Assembly: GCA_963575745.1 (NCBI GenBank)
Contig: CAUYUJ010002703.1
Span: 469,267-533,266, forward strand
Direction of reading: 5' to 3'
DNA length: 64,000 nucleotides
DNA from: Prorocentrum cordatum
Lineage: Eukaryota > Sar > Dinophyceae > Prorocentrales > Prorocentraceae
The first letter of the stretch is position 1. Every line of letters begins with the position of its first letter. Made by a program: the position numbers and the translations under genes. Shown one piece after another: positions 55,001 to 64,000 of the stretch. The notes below the pieces were generated by a model. That model searched no databases and had not been told where the DNA came from. It was given only the letters and a program-made list of their open reading frames with translations.

Positions 55001-55875
55001 GGGGCGCCGGCTGCCGCCCCCCTCGAACTCCCCCTAATAGAGTTGCTCCCGACTGAAGGATCGCAGCCTGCGCGCGCTTTCTGTCATCCACCGCCCCCTG
55101 TTGGCTTGCTACCGCGGTGCCTGGCGTGCCAGACTTCAGGAGGTCTGTGGTTCTTTGAGAACTCCCTCTGGGGGGTCGGCCGATGCCGCCGGCCGCCCGA
55201 AAGGCTGCGTTCGAGGTGGTTGCAAAGGGTTCTCCTGCTCCAGTTGGCTCAGAGATGGCCCAAGACTGGCCCGAGATAGCCTCCACGACGGCCAAGCTAG
55301 CGCTGAAGTTCGCCTAAGATGGTCTAAGACGGCATCCAAGACGACCCAAGAGGGTCCAAGATGCCTCCAAGTTTAGCCAAAAAGCATCCAGAACGGCCCA
55401 AGATGACCTCAAGATGACCGAAGACGGCCCAAGAGGCCCCAAAGAGGCCTTCAAGATGGCCGAACTTGCCTCCAAGAGGTTCTCCAGGAAGGCCTGAAAA
55501 GGCCACAATCATCGAATGCCATAAGGTTTTTGAAAGATTTCGGCATTCGCTTCTTTTCAGCTGTCCGACGGCCCGAAACGGCCGAAGAGCCACCAAAGAT
55601 CGCCCCAAGATCGCTCAAGAGGCCTCCAAGATGTCCCCAGAACGGCCCGAGAAGCCCTCAAGGCGGCCACAAGAGTGCCCCAAGACGGCCCAAGAGGCCT
55701 CCGATCACGCCCAAGATGGCCTCCAAGACGGCCCTGGAGCAACCCAAGAGGGCCCCAAGTCGGCCCAGAGAGGCCCCCAAGACGGCTTCCGACAGCCTCA
55801 GACGGGCCAGGAACGCCCCTGAGACGGGCAAAGAGGCCCCCGAGAAGCCCCCGAAGGCCCCCAAGAGGCATCCTC
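55001..55875 (-). repeat. unique spacer and dodecamer repeat, minus orientation
   Basis: 55,001-55,250 is unique. From about 55,255 units such as CCAAGATGGCC, CCAAGAGGCC and CCAAGACGGC give the reverse complement of the neighbouring array, so the two arrays form an inverted pair. Confidence 0.8.
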
Positions 55876-55984
55876 CCCCAAGTGTTCCCCGAAGGGTTTA
55901 CACAACGGCTGGAGGAACACATGGTCCGATAGCTTGGCAGAGCTCCTGCCACAACGCTCGGCCACATGGGCGATTCCAGAAGGC

Positions 55985-55986
55985 AG

Positions 55987-56023
<37 letters not shown>

Positions 56024-56135
56024 ATATATATATATATATAAGTATACACATAAGCATATACATGTATATCGATACACACTTATATATGTATACTTATATA
56101 CATATACAACTGCATTTACACATGAAGATATATAC
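55985..56135. repeat. CT tract and TA/TATACATA tract
   Basis: CT dinucleotides (55,988-56,020) pass into TATATA and TATACATA-type AT-rich sequence. Confidence 0.9.
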
Positions 56136-56619
56136 AAATATTGCTACATACATGTTTATTGGGCCTGCTCGGCATGCTCGCAAGATGTCGTTCAACGGAT
56201 GCCGTCTGCCTGGGCATCGTTGCAGACTGAGCTGGTGGGGACACGCCATACGTTAAGAATCGATCCTGAAGTGATTTACAACTGGTTCAAAGACCCAAAC
56301 TACGACACCATACAACCAAACAAACACGAGTGCAACAGACGTTACACTCACACAAGCAGCTCACCGATCCTCTCGCCTCCATCCCTCCAAACATCCAGCG
56401 GTTGAAGGCCTGGCCCCCGGGCCCCAGACCCCTCGATCCCTTCTCCAGGCCCGGCTTTTCAGCCCGCGTGGTTGTTGATGGCCCTGGGGCCCGCAGCAAG
56501 CCACCGAAGACCCCAAACGGCGAGCAGCTGGTTGTCTCGATGTGCACTCCCCTGGATGCCTGGCTCTTCTCGAAGAGCACAGGGTGTCTGGTGTTTTTTT
56601 CTCGAGGGGCACAGGGGAC

Positions 56620-56716
56620 CTTCATCTTGCCCATGAGGGACTCGCAGCTCAGTATCGCCGCGTGCGTCTTCGCCACGCCCTCGCGGGCAGCCCAGGCAAA
56701 AATGTGCGCGCCCTCC
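56620..56716 (-). CDS. candidate coding exon (helical segment)
   Basis: Minus-strand segment bounded by GAGGACAG (acceptor) and ATGAAG followed by GTCCCC (donor). The open frame inside reads EGAHIFAWAAREGVAKTHAAI then a CESLMGK-type helix. Composition is balanced, unlike the microsatellite on both sides. It may belong to the coiled-coil gene whose exons lie upstream on this strand, but its frame does not follow directly from the exon at 57,953-58,029, so another exon would have to intervene. No family is recognised. Confidence 0.35.
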
Positions 56717-57952
56717 CTGTCCTCAACATCTTCCCTCTCCGTCCTCCTCCTCCTCCTCCTCCTACCCTTCCTTATCGTCCTCCTCTCCCTCTCCCTCTCC
56801 GTCCTCCTCTCTCGTCCTCGTCCTCGTGTCCTCCCTCTTCCTCCCGCTCCTCCTTTCCCCATCGCCGTCCTCGTCCTCATTCCTCTCCTCTACGTCCTCC
56901 TCCTCGCCCCCCCCCATCGCCCCTGTAGCCTCCCTCTCCCCCTCATTCCCCTCCTTCTCCTCGTGCTCTCTCCTTCTCACTCCTCCTGCTCCTCCTCCTC
57001 CTCCTCCTCCTCCTCCTCCTTCTCCTCCTCATCCTCCCGCCCGTACCCGCAACTCACCTCAACTCTGAGCCCAAACATGACGTCGGGCAGAAATGGGCGG
57101 AGATGCACATCCCCAAGCAAGGGCCCCGAACAAGGGGTCTGGCAGTGGAGCAAGTGCCTCGGCATGTCCCCTGCCCGCCGGGGACCAATCGCGCAATTCG
57201 GCAACATGTGTGCAGGCTCCCACGGAATCCGCGCGTGCGGTGTCGCATGCCGCGTGCCAGCAGCAGGTGCGGACGAGGCAGTACGCGACTCGGTATAAGC
57301 AAAGGGCGCGGAGGAAGTGTCCTACGACACATCACGCAAACAGGCATTGACGGCGAGGCAAAGGAAAGCGTCGCCAAGTAGCGGAATGGTGCTCGTGCCT
57401 CGCCACGTGGCGGTTGGGAGAAGGGCACACAGGACGGAGCGAAATCAAGCAACGATATCGCCAAATGGCTGGCGGCTGGGTGGCATGGCCATCGCCAAGT
57501 GGCGGTTGGGGTGGGACAGTGAGGGAACAGGCCAGAAGCAGAAGAGACGGAGCAGGGGGAGGGAACGGAGGAGGAGGAGGAGGAGGAGGAGCAAAGCGGG
57601 AGAAGGAAATGATGAACTGCTATGGTGCTGCTACATGAATGCAGTCGCATATCGACCCAATTGAATACAACACTGGAGGAGGGGATGGGTCCCAGATGCA
57701 CGTAAAGTCCGAACCGCACTCCTCCTCCTGCTCCTCCTCCTCCTCCTCCTCCTCCTCATCATCATCATCATCCCTCATCGTCCGCCTCTCCTTACTTTCC
57801 CTCGTATGTCCTCTGCGGCGCGCTTGCGATAACACTCCGAGCGCTTTTTTCTGCATTTGCATCCACCGCTCTCCCTCCTCCACTCGAGGCGGAGGAGGGG
57901 GGATGAGGAGGGGGAGTGAGGAGGGAGGGAAGGGAGGACAGAGAAGGGGGGC
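56717..57952. repeat. TCC-rich tracts and unique spacer
   Basis: TCC/CTC tracts at 56,735-57,045 and 57,718-57,775, a short GAG run near 57,565 and unique sequence between. No gene recognised. Confidence 0.6.
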
Positions 57953-58029
57953 CTCCAGGTCCCGCTCCACCGGCGCGGAGCTCCTGGACATGAGCGTCTG
58001 CTTCAGGGAGGTCACCTCCGCCGCGTGGC
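57953..58029 (-). CDS. coiled-coil gene, candidate exon 3
   Basis: A 77-nt segment between CGCCAG (acceptor) and a GAG|GC donor. Its frame reads HAAEVTSLKQTLMSRSSAPV then ERDLE, a heptad-like helix. Phase fits the exon at 59,909-60,000: that exon leaves one base, and the first two bases here complete a glycine codon. Confidence 0.45.
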
Positions 58030-58984
58030 CTGGCGCGCAGCGGCCCCCTCCTGCCGTGGACTCTCGAGGGTCCGCTTCGTCCGCCTCCTCCTTTTCCCTC
58101 CTCGCCTCCCCTTCTGCTCCTCCCCTGCTCCCCCTCCCCTCCCCTGCTCCCCCTCCCCTCCCCCTCCTCCAAGTCCTCCCGCGCCTCCCCTCCTCTCTCG
58201 TCCTCCCCTCGTCCGTCCCTCCCCTCTCCCCTCCCCTCCTATCCACTGCCCTTCCCTTTCCCGTCCCATCCCCCTGTCCCATCGTCGTCGTCGTCGATGT
58301 CGTCGAAGTCGTCGAAGTCGTCGACGACGTTGTCGTCGACGCCGACGCCGACAACACCGCTACCGTTTTGAAGAATTATGGGCGCGTCCGAACAGGTCTT
58401 GTCGTCACGGCTGGTCGCAGCTCGAGCAGCTGGCCCGGATGGACCCCGAGAGGCGACCCGAGACCCGCTGTGGGCCAATGTTGGCTCTCGCTCGTCCCTC
58501 CACCTCTTGGTCCGCACATGCCATGGCCCCCCCCCGTTGAAGGGCATGCAGAACTGATGCGCATGCAGTCATCACGATACCATAAGTAACGCATCATAAG
58601 GAACGAAGGGGCTTTTCTGGCCACAAACAGGTTCCACCACATTCTGCCGAAGGGAAAGCCCGAAAACCCAAGCCCGTCCTCAGCCCAAAGCGGTCCTTAT
58701 TTCAACGCCTTGACTGTACCGCCCCGCTACCCCAGCCTCCTCATCGGTGATGCGCATGCAAGAACAAGTGCTGAAACAAGGGCGACGAAGCATAGTGAGA
58801 CATAGAGACAGAGGAGAAGCTGCGTGTATATACAAATTAAAACAGGTGTTATTCTGCAGACAGGCATGAACGGATAGGGAGAGGTGGAGAAGGACGAGAG
58901 TCAAAGCGAGAAATAGAGAGGGAGATATAGCTCCTATAAACAGGGAATACAGATGGGCAGTGTTAGCCAGCGTAGACCCCAATA
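58030..58984. other. intron-like/intergenic; CTCC and GTC tracts
   Basis: CCCCTCC-rich sequence at 58,080-58,270 and a GTC/GTCGAA tract at 58,282-58,350. The 58,680-58,720 phrase matches one near 16,730. No gene seen. Confidence 0.5.
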
Positions 58985-59470
58985 AGCTGTGATTACACTG
59001 TGGAGCTGGTAGGTCTGCTGGGTAAGCTATGAGGTGACCGCGATATCGTGTAATATGAGTAGTGTGAGCTACGGAGGTGCAACTTTTGAGGTGTAAGACA
59101 TGTGGTGCAACCTATGTCGTGTAAGCTATGCGAGGTGAGCTGGAGGTGACAGTTATGGGGTGCAAGTTTTACGGTGTAAGCTGTGGTGTGCACGCTATGC
59201 GGTGCAAGCTATGTGGCGCAAACTATGCGGCGGAAGTTATGCAATGAAAACTAAATAGCGTACGCGATGTAGACGGGGCAAATGATGTGGTGCAAGTTGT
59301 GTGGTGTAAGGTGTGTCGTGTAATCTACGCGGTGCGAAGTGGAGGTACATCTTATGGGGTGCAAGTCTTGTGGTGTATGGCAGGTTGTGCACGATGTGCG
59401 GTTTCAGAGATGTTGCGGAAGCTATGCGGTGTAAGGGTGTAAGCTATGTGGCGAAAAGGCTGTGTCGTGT
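58985..59470. repeat. degenerate repeat of about 20 bp, GTGTAAGCTATG / GTGGTGCAA
   Basis: GTGTAAGCTATG, GGTGCAAGCTATG and similar phrases recur irregularly some 20 times with heavy divergence. Confidence 0.7.
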
Positions 59471-59908
59471 AACCCTACGAGGCGCCAGCGAGGTGGCACG
59501 GGCGGCAACGCGGCGCAACCTCGAAGTGCCCCCCGAGCGCGGGGCACCCACGAGGCGCCAACGAGGCGGCACGTGTCCGCAACGTGGCGAGAATCTGACA
59601 CGTCCATCTAGCTCCTTCGGTGGGATAAGTATAACCCCCTGAGCGCAAGAGGAGAAATAGTGAATGTAGGTGCCGACAGAACCATGGGAAACAGCACAAG
59701 GATATAGGAATCGAGAAGGGGAGAGCAATAGAGAGAGGGAAAGGCAGGAGGAAGGGAGAGAGAGAGAGAGAGAGAGAGAGAACCTGAGAGCGAGGGGGAG
59801 AAGGAGCGGCAGAGCAAGGGGAGAGGGGCGGGGGGGAGAGACGGCGGAGAACAGAGGAAACGTCGCTGGGGCCGCGCAGAGAGCGCCGCAGCCGGAGCGG
59901 GCCGCGGC
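59471..59908. other. no recognisable gene; GA tract
   Basis: Contains a GA dinucleotide tract at 59,756-59,782 and purine-rich sequence; likely intronic if the coiled-coil gene model is right. Confidence 0.45.
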
Positions 59909-60000
59909 CTTGCTCCGCCAGCCGCAGCCTGTCGACCTCCGACTTCAGCTCGCGCTCGCGCTTCGCGCTGTCCAGCGCCAGCCGCTCGAGCTCCTCACTG
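59909..60000 (-). CDS. coiled-coil gene, candidate exon 2
   Basis: A 92-nt segment between GCGCGCAG (acceptor) and GAGCAAG|GC (donor). Its frame reads SEELERLALDSAKRERELK and then a SEVDRLRLAEQ helix with regular leucine spacing, clearly coding-like and coiled-coil. It begins with one base that completes a codon started by exon 1 and ends with one base that is completed by exon 3. Confidence 0.55.
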
Positions 60001-60069
60001 CTGCGCGCCGCGCCGGGCAGCAGCGGCAGGGCAGGACGGCAGGGCAGCGCGGCGTCGGCGGCGCACCTC

Positions 60070-60262
60070 GGCGGCGGCGGCGTGGAGAAGACCGGGCTCC
60101 GCGCAAAGGCCGGCATGGAGGCGCGTCGGCGGCGCCGGCGTGGAGAAGGCCGGGCTCCGGGCAGAGAAGGCCGGCGTCGAGGCGCGTCGGCGAGGCCGGC
60201 GTGGAGAAGGCCGGGCTCCACGCAGAACCGCATGGCCGAGGCGTCGGCGAGGCCGGCGCGGC
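60070..60262. repeat. 58-bp tandem repeat
   Basis: GGAGAAGGCCGGGCTCC recurs near 60,139 and 60,197 (and a diverged copy at 60,081), with GAGGCGCGTCGGCG between. It lies in the presumed intron between candidate exons 1 and 2. Confidence 0.75.
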
Positions 60263-62944
60263 CCGCTGGCCCCACCCGCTCCGGCGCCCGTCGCTTCTCC
60301 GGGAGAGAGGCCTGGGAAGGCGCGGCCGGGGGAGCCGAGGAGGCTGCTCCTTATTTGTCAAAACCTGCGCGAGGGGTCGCCCTGTGGCTCAGGAGGGAGA
60401 GGGAAGCAGAAGGGGGAGGGAGGAGAGGAGAAGGAAGCAGCAGCAACAGCGAGCAGCCAGCGCAGACGCAGCCAGGCCGCCGCCTCAATGCGCCCTTGCT
60501 TTGCGGGGCGCGCGCCCCCGCTGCGCAGCTGGGAGGAAGAGGCTACAACTGCATCTCGGCGGGGCCGTCCACGGCGATACAGAACAAATGCTTCAAGCTG
60601 CTCCCTCTTCAGGACCTGAATCTGCGGATTCTGTATCCGAAGTTGGAATAATCCCCTCCTGTCACTGGCGCGCCCCAAACGCAGCGACCCAGCCTTCGTC
60701 CTCCCGGCGACGCCTAACAAATACAGTATGCACTCTCGACTTAGGTGGAGGATGCAGAGGAGAAGGAGGATGAGGAGGCGGAGGAAGAGCACGAGGATGG
60801 TGAGGAGGAGGGCAATGCCCAAGACAAACACAGCAGACCAGTGACCGATGGCACTGCAGCGCTCCCTCGCGATGCGAGCCCCTCTTCACTCGAGGTTGGG
60901 ATGTGCTGAGCGGTGGAACGGGTCACTCCGAGAAACCAACTTTAATTCTAGATCGGTTCGTCTCGTTCCGCTCATGCGGGCGAGGCGAAGCTGTCCATGA
61001 CCTGCCGCAACCACTGACAAGTTCGAGGAACATGTGTCTGTCATGTTCTGGTCGGACGCAAATTCCTGGTGGGTGTTATTCAATTGTGTCGTGGCGGCTG
61101 TTCCATGCGATTGTCACGTAAGGTTGATCCGCGCGACTGTCACGCGTATGTCCTGTGGTTGCTTTAGAACTGTTGGTGGTTGTCCTGTGGTAGTCCTGTG
61201 GTTGTCCTGCGAGGGTCCCGTTGTGGTCCAGTTGCTGTCCCGCGCGCACTTTGCGGTGATCTGTACACACACATCTATACACGCGTATGTGTTTGTTTTG
61301 TTCTGCGCTGTGTGTCAGTGAATGCACTTAGCTAAGTATAACGTGTGATGGAACGGTAAGACAGCAACAGACAGACTCATGTACGAATGTATAGGTTTGC
61401 ACACAAGTATGATCAAGTACGCAAGCACCCACATTGCTTGCCATCGTCAGTTGGCTGTTTGGCAAGTGGAAAGCGTGGCCCACGGGACATATACTCCCCC
61501 CCGCCAGGGGCTCGGCTTCGCCTTCGGTTTGCCTCCCATGCATAGCGCGCGTGCGGGCGATGAGGCGAAGCTGCGCGAACGGGCGAGCGGGGATCAGGGG
61601 CCGCATTCGAGACGAGTCGTCTCAGCAACTTGCCTGTAGAGGTTCACGTGGCCTCCCGTGGCCTCCCGCGGCAGCCCGCGGCCTCCTGAGACTCCCCTCT
61701 CCCTCCGCCAGCGTAAAGCTGTTGGGGATATTCTGCCATCTCTCTCTCCCCCCCCCCCCTCTCTCTCTCTCCCTCTCTCTCTCTCTCCCCCTCTCTCTCT
61801 CTCCAGTGCTACTACCCAACGAGGATACCAGTATCCTGCCTCCCGCTGACATCGTACCAACGTTACCCGACCTCTCGAGAGAATTTCACTTCCACACGAA
61901 TGCATTCCAAAGTGGATGTTTCGGATGCTTGTCTCTGATCAGCTTGGGCGGCTCCGTGCTTCAAAGATGGGGCTGCCGCTGCAGCGATGAGCACATATTA
62001 TCAAGATCGGTGTGCCCCACTCCAGCCGGTCCACGTGGGGGCGCTAACCCCGGCGGCAGCCACACGTTTCTGGATCCGACTGGTGCCTCGTCGTTCCCGC
62101 CCATCTCGTTTCCTCCTGCTCCTCCAGCTCTTGCTGCTGCTGCTGCTGCTCCTCCTCCTCCTCCACCTTCTGCCCATCCTGGTCCTCCTCCTCCTCAACC
62201 TTGTGCCTATCCTCCCCCGATGCCAACATGCCCCTCGCCCATCGCCTTCTTGACTGCGCAACAACTGGTGAGTCAAATCCTGCAAGTGTCAATTGGACAC
62301 AAAAAGGTTCTCCGGGACACTCTAGTTGGAGGCGGAACACTATCCAACGCAATGGGGAGTGGACGCGAGGGATGGGGTCGAATGTCAGATTTGGGGCGAA
62401 CGCACCTAGCGTGCCTCTCGCTTTTCTCTCGAACTCACCCATCTCTCTGTCTCTGTCTCTCTGAGTCGTTCTCTCTCTCGGTCTCTCTTTCTCTCTCTCT
62501 CTCTCTTGCTCCCTCTTGCTCTCTCTTTCTCTCCCTCACGCCCATCAGCACGCTTTACGCTGAAGCCGCTGCGCGACGTCGAGACACGAAGACAGACAGA
62601 CGAACCTCGGCTCCAGTGGCCCCCACACCGCGCCTTGCAACAGCGCGTTTTAGACACAATGCGCACTGCAGGACCTGGAGACCGAAGGGCCAGAGGAGTG
62701 GATGACGCGGCTGGTGTGCCCCAAGGCCCAAGGGAAAAGGGTCATAATCCTGGCGCCGCGACCCTGACTTGAGGCCAGGCGGACCACCGGGGGCGCAGAA
62801 GCGCCTCAGATGGAGAGGTATCCGTGCTGGTAGCCCATCTCGGAGAAGGAGAAGAGGACGAGGAAGAGGAGGAGGCGACGAGATAGGAGGTGGCGGCGAA
62901 TGGTGATGGGGAGGAGTATGAGGACGATGACCTAGACGACGACT

Positions 62945-62987
<43 letters not shown>

Positions 62988-63012
62988 CCGCTCCTCCTCT
63001 CCGGGCGTCGGC
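60263..63012. other. intron-like or intergenic; CT and GAC microsatellites
   Basis: CT tracts at 61,740-61,805 and 62,420-62,535, a CTG/CTCC tract at 62,115-62,170 and a GAC tract at 62,936-62,986. No recognisable gene. Confidence 0.5.
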
Positions 63013-63075
63013 CTGCCCCTGTCGGTCTCCAGCCGCCGGACCGTGGCCAGGAGCTCCTGCTCCTTGACGGTCATC
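63013..63075 (-). CDS. coiled-coil gene, candidate exon 1
   Basis: After GGCGGCCAG the minus strand reads G then ATGACCGTCAAGG, translating MTVKEQELLATVRRLETDRG, and a donor AG|GC at 63,013/63,012. The two bases left over (AG) plus the first base of exon 2 make a serine codon, giving a continuous helix. The methionine may be internal, since an acceptor-like CAG lies immediately before it and upstream exons could lie further along. Confidence 0.5.
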
Positions 63076-64000
63076 CTGGCCGCCCCGCCGGTGCCCCAAT
63101 CGGCGGCGAGCGCAGCCAGCACGGGGGAGGCGGGTCCCGAGGGAAGCGGGCCCCCGAGGCGGAGGCACTGCAGCGACGAGCTCCGACAGTATCTCACTCT
63201 GGCGGACGGGGAGGGCGCGGTGCCTGGCGAGGCTGCGGTGTCGTCAGCATGGCCCGCTCCGTCCCACTCGTGGGATCCCCCACCAGGTTGCGTTGAGACG
63301 CTTTCGCTTCATCGTCGCTCCTATGTCGTGGTAAGGTAGAGGGTCCTGGACCCGGGTGAGTTTGTCATCCGGAGCCGTTCTCTGACAGTCCCAGGGCCCG
63401 TGGAGGGCCCCAAGAGCCCGAAAACGGCGAAACACTCCAGAACCCGTTACCTTTCGGGCCCGCTTTCCCCATGGCGACACAAGGGGGGGAAGCCAGAGGG
63501 GTCGGAGGCCCCAGGCCTTCTGAGAGAGCGCGCTTCTGCAAAGCCCCGCCGCCTTCTGAGAAGGCCTGCCTCCTCTCACTGCACCCCCGACCGCCCCGCC
63601 GGTGCCCAAAGGGGGCGAGGCTGGTGGCCGAGCACGAGGGCGGAGCGAGCACGCGAGCGAGGCGCCAATCGCGGCACGCGCGGAGAGGCGCGTGTGCCCG
63701 TGCCCGTGTGGGCGAGGCGCGCGTGGCCGTCGCCTCTCGGAAGGTGCAGAACCACGATGGCGTCCGCTGCTCGCAGCCACGTCCTGCGCCTGGACGGTCC
63801 CCCTGGCGGCCCCGCCAAGGGCCCAGAAGGGGGGGGGCAGGGCGGAGGGCGGACGGGCGAGCGGAGGGCCGAGGACGAGGGCGCAGGCCAAGGCCCAGTG
63901 GGGGCCGAGGGCGAGGGCAGAGGACGGACGGACGCTCACGGCCAGGCTTCCCCCAAAAAGTACCTCCTCCTCCTCCCCCCCCCCCTCCTCCTCCTCCTCC
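63076..64000. other. no recognisable gene; palindrome words and CTC tract at the edge
   Basis: CCTTCTGAGA and CCTTCTGAGAAGGCC words at 63,515-63,570 match the cluster at 12.1 kb. A CTCC microsatellite begins at 63,963 and runs off the end. Confidence 0.5.

Noticed and set aside
56330-57298. 322-aa plus-strand frame
   Set aside because: It reads into the TCC tract, and the protein-like signal in this interval is better explained by a minus-strand exon at 56,620-56,716.

Overview
The window is nuclear DNA of a dinoflagellate. The decisive evidence is a 22-nt match, with one mismatch, to the dinoflagellate trans-spliced leader at 49,949-49,970 on the minus strand, just upstream of an intronless gene. 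High GC, introns with GC or GT donors and AG acceptors, a ubiquitin-like/WD40 protein, a decayed Helitron and very large amounts of simple and tandem repeat all agree. The genus cannot be fixed from sequence alone; a Prorocentrum- or Symbiodiniaceae-like genome would fit.

Layout. 0-8.5 kb: tandem repeats (158-bp array, about 450-bp array, CTC/GTC/GAG/CAC tracts) and one copy of a 73/83-bp repeat family whose inverted partner lies at 14.8-15.5 kb. 8.6-10.0 kb (minus): ubiquitin-like + seven-bladed WD40 gene. 10.1-20.6 kb: no confident gene; degenerate repeats, CAT/TGA/TGG/CTC tracts and a 1-kb GC-rich minisatellite. 20.7-24.7 kb (minus): 1,351-aa reverse transcriptase-RNase H retroelement ORF. 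25-27.5 kb: dispersed GGGCC(C/G)TCTTGG repeats with 44-bp ACGTCACCG units. 27.6-35.8 kb (plus): Helitron-like element A, a Rep-Pif1 helicase ORF broken by three apparent one-base shifts and containing a probable 517-nt intron filled with a 33-bp minisatellite. 35.8-41.2 kb: more of the same composite repeat, a 43-bp minisatellite, a GAG tract and two 73-bp arrays. 41.2-44.6 kb (plus): element B, a different ORF (endonuclease/exonuclease/phosphatase-like) with the same 3' end as element A. 44.6-46.8 kb: composite repeats. 46.9-54.4 kb: TCC and CAT microsatellite, interrupted at about 48.3-49.97 kb by a retroposed gene encoding two RRMs fused to a degenerate DEAD-box helicase C-terminal domain. 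54.4-55.9 kb: dodecamer repeats in both orientations. 56-64 kb: microsatellite-rich DNA containing small minus-strand exons of a coiled-coil protein.

Functionally the window is mainly a mobile-element and satellite landscape. Three host-type genes are supported (UBL-WD40, RRM-helicase retrogene, multi-exon coiled-coil gene). The most distinctive signals are the relict spliced leader, the shared 3' ends of the two Helitron-like elements, the minisatellite intron inside Rep, and a 17-nt motif (GGTGCTTCTCAGCCTGC) found about 24 times only inside the two elements and always read as Gly-Ala-x-Gln-Pro when coding.
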